Origin: CAZKHG01 sp964552655
GTDB taxonomy: Bacteria; Bacteroidota; Bacteroidia; Bacteroidales; Tenuifilaceae
Length of the DNA: 64,000 bases
NCBI GenBank assembly: GCA_964552655.1
Contig: CAZKHG010000016.1
Location: 1 to 64,000, forward strand
Direction: 5' to 3'
In this document: piece by piece, positions 17,083 to 25,504 of the stretch
Layout: each line of letters begins with the position of its first letter
Numbering within the stretch: position 1 is the stretch's first letter
Translations under genes and position numbers: made by a program
The notes under the pieces: model-generated
Seen by the model: only the letters and a program-made list of their open reading frames with translations
Databases searched by the model: none
What the model was told of the DNA's origin: nothing

Positions 17083-17565
17083 TCAATCCTCTTTCTTGCC
17101 AAGATCTTCAATTAACGATTTAATACTGTCCCTGGTTAATTCTTTGTAGAACTCTCCATTGATTAGTATCACTGGGGCTTGCGCACAAGCACCAATACAT
17201 GAGACCACCTCAAGGCTGAATTGACCATTTCCTGTTTTTTGGCCCACTTTAATATTTAAAAGTTTCTCAATGTGCTCAATTAACGTTTCAGCTCCCAGCA
17301 TGTGACACGCAGTTCCATGGCACACCTGAATGTGAAATTTTCCTTTACTATCAAATCGAAATTGGTTATAAAAAGTTGCCAGCCCATAAATTCTGCTTGA
17401 GGGGATATTCAGCTGTTTTCCAACTGCTATCAGTGCATCTTCGTTAAGATAACCAATTTCCTGTTGAAGTTCTTGTAAAATAGAGATTAGGCTATCCTGT
17501 CTGGCAAAGTTGTACTTTTGCAGGATGGTATCAATTTTTTCTCTTAAGGAAACATCGGTAATCAT
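17083..17565 (-). CDS. HydC/NuoE-like [2Fe-2S] subunit
   Basis: From the ATG at 17565 the protein has 160 residues (an in-frame ATG at 17589 would add eight). I prefer the shorter start because the inverted repeat at 17593-17606 otherwise abuts the start codon, and the conserved sequence begins near MITDVSLREKID. The thioredoxin-like [2Fe-2S] motif is intact, with CHGTAC and CIGACAQAP providing four cysteines. It is the first gene of the sensory-hydrogenase operon and the third subunit of the trimer with the altered HydB and HydA. In known HydABC enzymes this subunit passes electrons to or from the HydB flavin. Confidence 0.88.
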   Translation of the reverse strand: MITDVSLREKIDTILQKYNFARQDSLISILQELQQEIGYLNEDALIAVGKQLNIPSSRIYGLATFYNQFRFDSKGKFHIQVCHGTACHMLGAETLIEHIEKLLNIKVGQKTGNGQFSLEVVSCIGACAQAPVILINGEFYKELTRDSIKSLIEDLGKKED

Positions 17566-17592
17566 ATTATAATGCTCATAAAATAACACTGT

Positions 17593-17606
17593 TTGTTAAA
17601 TAACAA
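17593..17606. promoter_or_regulatory. Inverted repeat at the start of the sensory-hydrogenase operon
   Basis: TTGTTA-AA-TAACAA is a perfect inverted repeat 28 bp before the preferred hydC-like start. The half-sites equal those of the Rex boxes at 7985 and 60340, but the spacer is 2 bp instead of 6, so the half-sites face a different side of the helix. It could bind another regulator or be a chance AT-rich palindrome. Confidence 0.4.
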
Positions 17607-17754
17607 TATACAATTGCTTGAATATCATTTACTTTCTGAATATCAATGAGTTTAATTGCGTTCACAATTTAGTAAATCATATAATAATTGCCAAGATTTT
17701 AAACAAAAAAGGGGGAAATGGATAATATTTATTAAAATGAAATTAAAATAGAAC

Positions 17755-17762
17755 TATATTTG
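17755..17762 (+). promoter_or_regulatory. -7 promoter element before the ferredoxin-like / H-cluster-PAS / phosphatase unit
   Basis: TATATTTG fits TAnnTTTG and lies 79 bp before the ATG at 17842. No clear TTTG is seen 19-21 bp upstream, so the assignment is tentative. Confidence 0.4.
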
Positions 17763-17841
17763 TAAAAAATAATGATAAATAGCATAAAAATAAATATTAT
17801 CTAGTTGATATTATGTGCTTTGTAAGGATAATCAGATTAAA

Positions 17842-18102
17842 ATGAGTAAAAAAACAGAAGTGGTTATTTGCTTAGGAAGTTCTTGCTTTGCAAGAGGGAA
17901 TAAAAGCACTTTAAAGGTTATTGATAAATTTATCAAGGGAAACAAGCTTGAGGAACAGGTGTTTTTCCATGGGGGGCACTGTTTCGGGAAGTGTGCTGAA
18001 GGACCGGTTGTCAAAATCAATAATGAAATTTTAACCGGGGTTGATGAGAATAATGTGGTTGAAATTCTGAATTCCCATATACAAGAAAAAAGCTATAAAT
18101 AA
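17842..18102 (+). CDS. Small thioredoxin-like [2Fe-2S] ferredoxin-domain protein
   Basis: This 86-residue protein consists almost entirely of the NuoE-like [2Fe-2S] domain. Its ligands are CLGSSC near the N-terminus and HCFGKC in the middle (four cysteines), followed by EGPVVKI. I chose the ATG at 17842; a GTG nine codons earlier is open but gives unconserved residues. It begins the plus-strand unit that diverges from the hydC-like gene and is followed after 9 bp by the H-cluster/PAS protein. It may pass electrons to that sensor. Possibly it also supplies the [2Fe-2S] domain that the neighbouring HydB-like protein has lost, though this is only a suggestion. Confidence 0.85.
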   Translation: MSKKTEVVICLGSSCFARGNKSTLKVIDKFIKGNKLEEQVFFHGGHCFGKCAEGPVVKINNEILTGVDENNVVEILNSHIQEKSYK

Positions 18103-18111
18103 TACAATCGA

Positions 18112-19977
18112 ATGTCCCAGCTGTTTCAAATAGACAAAGAAAGCTGCATTAACTGCTTTGCCTGTGTAAGGGTTTGCCCGGTAAAGGCAATTGAGGTTAA
18201 AGCAGGGCAAACCTACTCTGAAATACTTCCTAACCGATGCATAGGATGTGGCAGCTGCCTGAATATATGCCCGGTGAATGCAGTTAAGTACAAATCATCA
18301 AAAGATGATGTTAAAGCATTGCTCAGCTCAGGGCAGAAAGTTGCAGCGATATGTGCACCAAGCATATCAGGTGAATTTGTCGATATTACCGACTATCGAA
18401 GATTTGTTCAAATGATCAGGATGTTGGGTTTTAACTACGTTTGTGAGGTCACTTTTGGAGTGGATCTGATTGCCCGGGAGTATAAAAAACTTTTCGACAA
18501 CTTTAACGGTAAGTATTACATAACTTCGGCCTGTCCCGTTGTAGTTTCGCTAATTGAAAAATATCACCCTGAACTGGTGAATAACCTTGCGCCAATTGCA
18601 TCGCCTATGGTGGCTACAGCAAAAACAGTTCACAACCTTTATGGTTCCGACACTAAAGTAGTGCTTATCGGGCCTTGTATCCAGAATAAAGAGGAGATTA
18701 ATTACTATGAAGGGGATGGGAAAATTGATGAAGTATTGACCTTTGTTGAACTCCGTGAACTTTTCGATGAATATAATATCAAGGAAAGTATTGTGGAGTA
18801 CTCCGAATTTGATGAACCCATAGGCAACAAAGGTTCACTTTACCCGTTAGGCAGGGGTTTAATACAAGCAGTTGATATCAGCGAAGATCTTTTAACGGGT
18901 GTGGTTATAAGCACCAATGGAAGAGAAAACACCCTCGATGCAGTTGATCAGTTCGAATCGGCCATAGAGCTGATTCAGAGAAACTTTAACCTCTTTTACT
19001 GCGAGGGTTGTATCATGGGACCCGGAACGTCTAAGGGTGGTAAGAAATTTATCCGTAGAACAATGGTTACAAATTACGCCAACAAGAGGCTAAAGACCTT
19101 TGACAAAGCAAAATGGGAAAAGCATATAGAAACATTCGAAAAAAATGATTTTTCCAGGCAATTTGAGGCTGATGATCAGCGGTTGCCCAACCCGCCTGAG
19201 GAAAAAATCCAGGAGGTTTTAAAGGTCATTGATAAAGAGTTCATTGGGAAAGATTCAGGATGTGAGGCTTGCGGCTATCCATCCTGCAGGGAGTTTGCCA
19301 TTGCTGTAGCATCAGGATTGGCACATACCGATATGTGCCTGAACTACACGTTGAAGAACAGGCAGGAATACATCAAGACACTTAGAACCACCAACGATAA
19401 GCTTGCCAAAACACAGGAGGCTCTACGGGAATCAGAAAAGCGGGCCAGGGTGGAGCAAGAAACTGCCCGTGAAGCATCCGAAACCATTACCACTATGCTC
19501 AAGAAACTGCCTTCAGCCGTGGTTATTGTTGATAAAAAACTTAAAATTTTGCAAAGCAACCAAAGCTTTATTGATCTTTTAGGTGATGATGCGCTGGAAA
19601 TCAATGAGATAATTCCAGGGCTGGTGGGTGCCGATCTTAAAACTCTTCTACCCCATAATATTTACAATCAGTTTGTCTTTGTTCTTCAGAATAACGAGGA
19701 TATCCTCAACCGGGATATTCATTACAAGGAGAATCTTTTAAATATTTCTGTATTTACCATCAGAAAGAACAGCATTGTTGGTGCAGTAATACGTGATCTT
19801 TATGCTCCGGATGTTAGGAAAGAAGAGGTGTTAAAACGGGTAACCGATGTCATTGACAAGAATCTGGCCATGGTTCAGAAAATCGGGTTTTTGCTGGGTG
19901 AAGGTGCATCAGAAACCGAACAGATGCTAAACTCTATCATTCAGGCCTATAAAGAAGGTAATCCCAATAAGGAGTAA
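18112..19977 (+). CDS. HydS-type sensory [FeFe]-hydrogenase-like protein with a PAS domain
   Basis: The 621 residues comprise two ferredoxin [4Fe-4S] motifs (CINCFACVRVC, CIGCGSCLNIC), an H-cluster domain, a CX2CX4CX16C cluster domain (Cys384, 387, 392, 409), a coiled-coil linker (about 420-465), a PAS domain (about 465-575) and a C-terminal helical tail. H-cluster ligands appear as Cys141, Cys189, Cys297 and Cys300. The catalytic proton-transfer Cys is Ala140 (TSACP), the change reported for HydS sensors, and the L2 Lys is Asn191 (GPCIQNK). No kinase is attached. The SpoIIE-type phosphatase begins after 1 bp and is the likely effector. The sensor may control that phosphatase according to H2 or redox state. 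Confidence 0.9.
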   Translation: MSQLFQIDKESCINCFACVRVCPVKAIEVKAGQTYSEILPNRCIGCGSCLNICPVNAVKYKSSKDDVKALLSSGQKVAAICAPSISGEFVDITDYRRFVQMIRMLGFNYVCEVTFGVDLIAREYKKLFDNFNGKYYITSACPVVVSLIEKYHPELVNNLAPIASPMVATAKTVHNLYGSDTKVVLIGPCIQNKEEINYYEGDGKIDEVLTFVELRELFDEYNIKESIVEYSEFDEPIGNKGSLYPLGRGLIQAVDISEDLLTGVVISTNGRENTLDAVDQFESAIELIQRNFNLFYCEGCIMGPGTSKGGKKFIRRTMVTNYANKRLKTFDKAKWEKHIETFEKNDFSRQFEADDQRLPNPPEEKIQEVLKVIDKEFIGKDSGCEACGYPSCREFAIAVASGLAHTDMCLNYTLKNRQEYIKTLRTTNDKLAKTQEALRESEKRARVEQETAREASETITTMLKKLPSAVVIVDKKLKILQSNQSFIDLLGDDALEINEIIPGLVGADLKTLLPHNIYNQFVFVLQNNEDILNRDIHYKENLLNISVFTIRKNSIVGAVIRDLYAPDVRKEEVLKRVTDVIDKNLAMVQKIGFLLGEGASETEQMLNSIIQAYKEGNPNKE

Positions 19978-19978
19978 T

Positions 19979-21160
19979 ATGTCTGACAATTTTTTTATAG
20001 AGGTTAGCTGCCAACAAAAAAATTACGACGGCGAAAGGATATGCGGGGATGTGTTCATTTCACAAAGGGTTCAGGGTGAAGACAGAACAATTGTAGTTCT
20101 ATCCGATGGCATGGGGCATGGGGTTAAAGCCAATGTACTTGCCACGCTCACATCAACCATGGCATTAAATTTCACCAAGGAGCACAAGGATATTCATACC
20201 ATTGCCGATATCATTATGAATACCCTCCCGGTATGTTCTGTAAGAAAGATGAGCTACTCAACCTTCACCATTGTTGACATAGAGCATAACGGTGATATTC
20301 AAATCCTTGAGTATGATAATCCCGAATGTTTTGTAATGCGGGGAACGTCCCAACTCGATATCGAATGGCAATGCGTAATCTTAAACAGCGAGAAGAATAC
20401 TGGGAAGGAACTGAAATACTGTACATTCACCCCACAAAAAGAGGACAGGATTGTGCTTTGGAGCGATGGCGTTATTCAATCGGGCATGGGGAGCAAGGAT
20501 TACCCGTTTGGGTGGGGCGATGAAGCCAGAAATTTTGTTGTACGAATGGTGAAAAGCGAACCTGATATCTCAGCCAGAAAGCTAAGCTCAAAAGTTGTAA
20601 ATATGGCTGGGGTTAATGACGGTTACCACCCAAAGGATGATACAACCTGTGCAACTATTTATTTTCGGGAACCTAGAAAACTACTGATTTGTACCGGTCC
20701 GCCATACGAAAAGGAAAATGATTCCAAACTAGCAAAACTCTTCAGTGAATTTAAGGGCAAGAAGATAATCAGCGGAGCAACCACGGTCGATATCATTGCC
20801 CGGGAACTGAAACTTGATATCACAGATACCTTTGAGTTCAACGACCCGGATCTTCCACCCGTAAGCCAGATGGAGGGAGCCGATCTGGTTACAGAAGGAA
20901 TTCTCACCCTAAGCAAAGTTAACGAGATGCTCAGCCGATTTAATGAATCAACAAATCTGGGAACCGGTCCGGCGGATCAAATTATCAAGCTAATCCTGGA
21001 AAGCGATGAGATTGACTTTATTGTTGGAACCTGTATCAATACTGCCCACCAGGATCCTAATCTTCCTGTAGAGCTGGAAATTAGGAGAACAGTTGTTAAA
21101 AGAATGGCCCAAATCCTTCAGGACAAATTTTTAAAAGAGGTTAAGCTGAAATTCCTCTAG
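19979..21160 (+). CDS. SpoIIE-family PP2C phosphatase with an extra C-terminal domain
   Basis: The 393 residues start with a PP2C/SpoIIE domain (about 1-225) bearing metal-binding motifs ICGDVF (Asp24), SDGMGHG (Asp43) and KDDTTCA. About 165 further residues follow, beginning LLICTGPPYEKEND and including GKKIISGATTVDIIAREL; I do not recognise this part as a named domain. Such phosphatases are common next to HydS genes and usually act on anti-sigma or anti-anti-sigma proteins. No RsbW or RsbV partner is encoded in this window. The start lies 1 bp after the sensor gene, so translation is likely coupled. Confidence 0.85.
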   Translation: MSDNFFIEVSCQQKNYDGERICGDVFISQRVQGEDRTIVVLSDGMGHGVKANVLATLTSTMALNFTKEHKDIHTIADIIMNTLPVCSVRKMSYSTFTIVDIEHNGDIQILEYDNPECFVMRGTSQLDIEWQCVILNSEKNTGKELKYCTFTPQKEDRIVLWSDGVIQSGMGSKDYPFGWGDEARNFVVRMVKSEPDISARKLSSKVVNMAGVNDGYHPKDDTTCATIYFREPRKLLICTGPPYEKENDSKLAKLFSEFKGKKIISGATTVDIIARELKLDITDTFEFNDPDLPPVSQMEGADLVTEGILTLSKVNEMLSRFNESTNLGTGPADQIIKLILESDEIDFIVGTCINTAHQDPNLPVELEIRRTVVKRMAQILQDKFLKEVKLKFL

Positions 21161-21232
21161 GGTTATATTTAAACCTGCTCAGGATTTTTTAATCAAATAG
21201 GAACATTTTAACCATTCTTTAAAATCATCAAC

Positions 21233-23827
21233 ATGAAAAAAGTAATGCTGTTTTTATTCTCATTCTTTCTGATAATAAACCTCAGATCACAATCAATAAC
21301 AACACCGGAGCAATTCTTTGGTTTCAAACCCGGAACCGACCGGATGCTGATCAGCTATGAGCAGCTGATCGACTACCTGGTAAAACTTGATGGGGAATCG
21401 GACAGGATTATCTTAAAACCCATTGGGAAGAGCAGTTTAGGTAAACCTATGTACATAGCCCTTATATCATCGGCAGAGAATATTAAGAACATAAACCGGT
21501 TAACGGAGATAAACAGAGCGTTGGCTTTAGATTACACCCTTTCTGATATTGAGCTAAATAAATGTACCAATGAGGGAAAGGTGTTTGTTCTTGCTTCGTT
21601 ATCTATTCATGCAACCGAAGTTGGCCCATCGCAGGCAGCATCCATAAATGCTTACAAATGGGTTTCCACTTATGATAAGCAGATGCTTAAAATTCTCGAC
21701 AATGTTGTGCTGATGATGGTTCCAAGCCAGAACCCCGATGGAATGGATATGGTAGTGGAGCATTACAACAAGTATAAGGATACAAAATACGAATCATCTA
21801 CATTTCCCGGATTGTATAATAAATACACGGGGCACGATGATAACCGCGACTACCTGTTTTTAACTCAGCAGGAATCAAAAAATCTTTTTGCCCTGACCAG
21901 CAAATCGTGGTTTCCACAGGTTTTTGTTGATAAACACCAGATGGGCTCAACTGGTCCCAGATTTTTTGTGCCACCCTATCATGACCCAATTTCAGAGAAT
22001 ATTGATGCTGAGATTTACAACTGGTTCGGGATTTTCGGGCAAAACCTGGTAAACGATATGACCGCTGCTGGCCTTAAGGGGGTTTCGCAACATAACATTT
22101 TTGATTCTTACTGGTATGGTTCTACCAAATCGTGCATCTGGAAGAATGTTATAGGGTTTCTGAATGAATGTGCAAGCGCACAGCTGGCAAAGCCAATTTA
22201 TGTAGAACCAACTGAACTGAACGCCGGGGGAAAAGGGCTATCGGAATACAAGAAGAGTACAAACTTTGTCGATCCCTGGCCAGGCGGTTGGTGGCGCCTG
22301 AGCGATATTGTGGAGTATGAGGTTGCCTCTATGACATCCATTTTGAATACCGCATCCCTTTATAAGGAGCGAATCCTGAGGTTCAGAAACGAGATGTGCA
22401 AAAAAGAGTATGCCAAAGGGTTGAACCAACCCCCATACTATTATATTTTCCCTGAGGAACAGCATGATAAAAGTGCCCTGGTTTCGCTTGTAAAGCTAAT
22501 ACAAGAGCATGGGGTTGACGTTTACAGGCTGAAATCGGATATGGTTTTAAATAAAACCGCATTTTCAAAAAATGATATTGTTATACCACTGGCACAGCCA
22601 TTCCGTTCGTTTATCAAGGAGGTACTGGAACGTCAGAAGTACCCTGAACGACACTTCACCCCTGATGGTGAGCTGATGGAACCTTATGATATCACCAGCT
22701 GGTCGCTGCCCCTGCACATGGGAGTTGAATCTTTTGAGATCAACACAAGAAGTGCAGAACTGGAAAAATCATTGGCTAAACTCGATGGAAACTATACCCT
22801 GAAGAATTCAGCCAATAAGTATGAATTTGCCATTCTGAAATCAACCAACAACCAGGCTTACCAGCTTGTTTTTAAAGCTCTGGGTATGGGCCTGAAAGTT
22901 AGCAGGATCAGGGAGGATTATAAAGCTGATAATGAATTGATACCTGCAGGCAGCTTTATTCTCCGGAACCAAAACAGGATTAACGAGGTATTGAATGAAG
23001 CAGAATTCCCGTTGGTTTATACCGATAAACTCAGGGGAATCTCTGATGTACCTGTGAATATCCCACGAATTGGGCTGGTTGAGTCATACTTTAGCGATAT
23101 GGATGCCGGCTGGACGCGTTACATCCTTGACACTTACAATATTAAATATACGCTTTTGCGACCTGGCGATTTTGAAAATGCAGATCTTACCAAATCATTT
23201 GATATTCTGATTTTCCCTGATGAGGAGGTTTCGGTCCTGAAAGACGGGAAAATGAAACGGGATGGTCAGAATGTTATAAGCAGCTACCCGCCTGAGTTTA
23301 CCAAAGGATTGGGGCAAAAGGGGTTTGATGGGCTTATCAGCTTCATCGAGAACGGTGGATTGGTGGTGTCCTGGGGTTCGTCAACAGGGCTATTTGAGGG
23401 CAACCTGACACTTAAAACAAAGGAAACCACCGAAGAATTCAGGCTGCCCTTCAGGAATATCAGCGATCAGCTGAACAAAAATGGGTTAAGATGTCCGGCA
23501 TCGCTGGTGAAAATCCGGTTGCTCAACAACCACCCGATAACCTGGGGGCTAAAGGAAGAAATCGGAGTATTATTCGATGGAAAACCAGTATTTACAACCT
23601 CAATCCCAAACTTTGATATGGACAGAAGGGTTATAGGTTACTTCCCGGAGGATGATTTGCTGATGAGCGGCTACCTGGAAGGGGAAAAACTTCTGTACAG
23701 TAAGTCATCTATTGTATGGATAAAGAAAGGAAAAGGACAGCTGGTTTTGTTTGGGTTTAGCCCAACCTACCGGGCATCAATGCCTGCTACCTACAAGCTG
23801 CTGTTTAATTCGATAATGATGAAGTAA
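21233..23827 (+). CDS. M14-family zinc carboxypeptidase-like exported protein (paralogue 1)
   Basis: The 864-residue protein has a signal peptide (MKKVMLFLFSFFLIINLRSQ). The M14-type catalytic region lies in the first 300 residues, with zinc ligands His126 and Glu129 in SIHATEV and His235 in VDKHQMGS, plus PSQNPDGMDM. The long C-terminal half contains a class-I glutamine-amidotransferase-like region (about 615-720) with IGLVESYFSDMDAGWTRY and DILIFPDEE, followed by beta-rich sequence. Such proteins probably trim peptides or peptidoglycan fragments in the periplasm. A close paralogue of almost equal length lies at 27877, separated by a symporter and a PD40 protein. Confidence 0.82.
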   Translation: MKKVMLFLFSFFLIINLRSQSITTPEQFFGFKPGTDRMLISYEQLIDYLVKLDGESDRIILKPIGKSSLGKPMYIALISSAENIKNINRLTEINRALALDYTLSDIELNKCTNEGKVFVLASLSIHATEVGPSQAASINAYKWVSTYDKQMLKILDNVVLMMVPSQNPDGMDMVVEHYNKYKDTKYESSTFPGLYNKYTGHDDNRDYLFLTQQESKNLFALTSKSWFPQVFVDKHQMGSTGPRFFVPPYHDPISENIDAEIYNWFGIFGQNLVNDMTAAGLKGVSQHNIFDSYWYGSTKSCIWKNVIGFLNECASAQLAKPIYVEPTELNAGGKGLSEYKKSTNFVDPWPGGWWRLSDIVEYEVASMTSILNTASLYKERILRFRNEMCKKEYAKGLNQPPYYYIFPEEQHDKSALVSLVKLIQEHGVDVYRLKSDMVLNKTAFSKNDIVIPLAQPFRSFIKEVLERQKYPERHFTPDGELMEPYDITSWSLPLHMGVESFEINTRSAELEKSLAKLDGNYTLKNSANKYEFAILKSTNNQAYQLVFKALGMGLKVSRIREDYKADNELIPAGSFILRNQNRINEVLNEAEFPLVYTDKLRGISDVPVNIPRIGLVESYFSDMDAGWTRYILDTYNIKYTLLRPGDFENADLTKSFDILIFPDEEVSVLKDGKMKRDGQNVISSYPPEFTKGLGQKGFDGLISFIENGGLVVSWGSSTGLFEGNLTLKTKETTEEFRLPFRNISDQLNKNGLRCPASLVKIRLLNNHPITWGLKEEIGVLFDGKPVFTTSIPNFDMDRRVIGYFPEDDLLMSGYLEGEKLLYSKSSIVWIKKGKGQLVLFGFSPTYRASMPATYKLLFNSIMMK

Positions 23828-23866
23828 ACTCTACTTATTAAGGTTTGGAATTTAAGAACTAAAAAA

Positions 23867-25102
23867 CTACACTTTTAACTGCTCCCCTTCGGAAGATGCG
23901 ATGATAACTGCCCCGCAGGTATCGCCAAATACGTTTGTTGCCGTGCGGAACATATCCAGCAACCTGTCAACGGAAAGGATTAGCCCAATGCCCTCAAGTG
24001 GCAAACCAACTGCTGAAAGCACAATTCCCATCATAACCATCCCGGCCATGGGAATCCCTGCTGATCCTATTGCAGCAAGTAAGGAAATTAACACAATAAT
24101 GAGCTGCTTTGTAAAACTCAGATCAACGCCATAAGCCTGGGCAATGAACAAAGCGGCTACACATTCGTACAGTGCTGTACCATTCATGTTAATGGTTGCC
24201 CCTAGGGGTAAGGTAAAACTGCTTATTTTATTTGAAACGCCACAGTTCTTTTCCACCTCCTCGATAGTTAAGGGAAGGGTAGCATTTGATGACGATGTTG
24301 AAAAAGCAGTAAAAATCACATTTTTAACTGCATTCATGTGCCTGTATGGATGCACCTTGCTTAACAGCCTGATGGATAAGGGCAAGCTTATAAAAAAATG
24401 GATACTAATCCCAAAAATTACTACGAACATATATACCCCTAACCCTTGTAATACAGCCAGCAGGTTGGTTTGCTGTGATACTACAGTGGCCACAATGGCA
24501 AAAATTCCGAGAGGGGTAAACCGGATGACAAAAAACGTTATCTTCATCATCACCTCAAAAACGGCATTGAAGAAACCGGTTAATGTGGTTTTATTCTTTT
24601 CATCCAGCTTATTGATAAAGTAGCCAAAAACCAGGGCAAAGAAGATCAGGCCAAGCATTTGGCTGTTATCCGATGCCGTTTTAAAAATATTCTCTGGTAT
24701 TATGTTGTAGAGCGTGGTCATAAAAGATCCCGAAGCGGAGGTTATTCCTGTTGGTGACTGTGAGAAATTAAGTGAAACTCCTACTCCGGGTTTAAAAATA
24801 TTAACCAAAACCAGCCCGGTAATAATGGCAAACAGGCTTGTGAAAATATAGTAAGCCAGCGTTTTCCCGGCTATCCGGCCTAAACTTCCAAAGTTACCAA
24901 TGCTTGTAACCCCCGATATCATTGAACTCAGCACCAGGGGTACAATGATCATTTTCAGCGCCCTAAGAAACAGATCGCCCATCCATGAAAAATAGATCAC
25001 CTGGTTTTTACAAAAAATTCCAAATAAAACACCGGCGCCAAGTGCAATCAGGATCTGCCAGTGGAGTTTCAGCTTAATCATAAAAAAATCAATTTTTGGC
25101 AA
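23867..25102 (-). CDS. Dicarboxylate/amino acid:cation symporter (DAACS family)
   Basis: This 411-residue inner-membrane protein shows eight or more hydrophobic segments and the family signatures: serine-rich re-entrant loop STSSSNATLPL, the TM7 NMNGTALYE motif, and DRLLDMFRTATNVFGD near the C-terminus. The RT pair in DMFRTATN is seen in glutamate/aspartate or C4-dicarboxylate carriers. It probably imports acidic amino acids with Na+ or H+. The first Met gives seven extra residues before MIKLKLHW; the second Met at 25081 is an equally good start. It is transcribed against both flanking genes. Supply of peptide-derived amino acids next to two peptidase genes is plausible. Confidence 0.88.
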   Translation of the reverse strand: MPKIDFFMIKLKLHWQILIALGAGVLFGIFCKNQVIYFSWMGDLFLRALKMIIVPLVLSSMISGVTSIGNFGSLGRIAGKTLAYYIFTSLFAIITGLVLVNIFKPGVGVSLNFSQSPTGITSASGSFMTTLYNIIPENIFKTASDNSQMLGLIFFALVFGYFINKLDEKNKTTLTGFFNAVFEVMMKITFFVIRFTPLGIFAIVATVVSQQTNLLAVLQGLGVYMFVVIFGISIHFFISLPLSIRLLSKVHPYRHMNAVKNVIFTAFSTSSSNATLPLTIEEVEKNCGVSNKISSFTLPLGATINMNGTALYECVAALFIAQAYGVDLSFTKQLIIVLISLLAAIGSAGIPMAGMVMMGIVLSAVGLPLEGIGLILSVDRLLDMFRTATNVFGDTCGAVIIASSEGEQLKV

Positions 25103-25205
25103 GATAGTAAAATATTCACTTCATTTTCTCTTGAAGATTCGGGTAGTAAAACCTGCCTGGAATGTTGTATAATTTCGAATGTCAGTTTTCAGATACCGAT
25201 ACCCT

Positions 25206-25232
25206 ATTGATTTTCATTGCAAATCAATGAAA
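25206..25232. promoter_or_regulatory. Overlapping inverted repeats upstream of the symporter
   Basis: ATTGATTT (25206-25213) pairs with AAATCAAT (25221-25228). Alternatively TTTCATTG (25212-25219) pairs with CAATGAAA (25225-25232). The two hairpins cannot form together. They lie about 105-130 bp before the symporter start. Confidence 0.3.
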
Positions 25233-25482
25233 TGTATCAAACCAAATTTTCATATAGATAGCTGGCAGCGTTGGCTAAAACAGGTTATTAGAAATACAAT
25301 AATTAATGCTGATGAATAAAGGCTGGAGTTTAAGCATTAAAAGTAAATCCAAATCACCAATAACCAATATAATCAGGTTTGTTTTACAGATGATAATTAG
25401 CAATTTATCAACTTTTGGTGCTATATTAGCAGAATCAATAATCAGTTTGGTAACTTATTTAAAACCATTATCGTACACGAAA

Positions 25483-25490
25483 TAAATTTG
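25483..25490 (+). promoter_or_regulatory. -7 promoter element before the PD40/SPOR gene
   Basis: TAAATTTG fits TAnnTTTG, but lies only 14 bp before the ATG at 25505, so the leader would be very short. No -33 TTTG is found at the proper distance. Confidence 0.3.
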
Positions 25491-25504
25491 ACAAGTAGCT
25501 TCAA

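Larger units (their letters stand above)
25103..25504. other. 402-bp intergenic region
   Basis: This AT-rich region lies between the divergent symporter and PD40/SPOR genes. No convincing coding frame, tRNA or riboswitch is seen. It holds the overlapping palindromes at 25206-25232 and a -7-like element, TAAATTTG, at 25483-25490. Confidence 0.6.

Noticed and set aside
17593..17606. TTGTTA-AA-TAACAA as a third Rex box
   Set aside because: Half-sites match but the spacer is 2 bp and not 6, so a Rex dimer could not contact both halves in the usual way. Kept as an unassigned inverted repeat.
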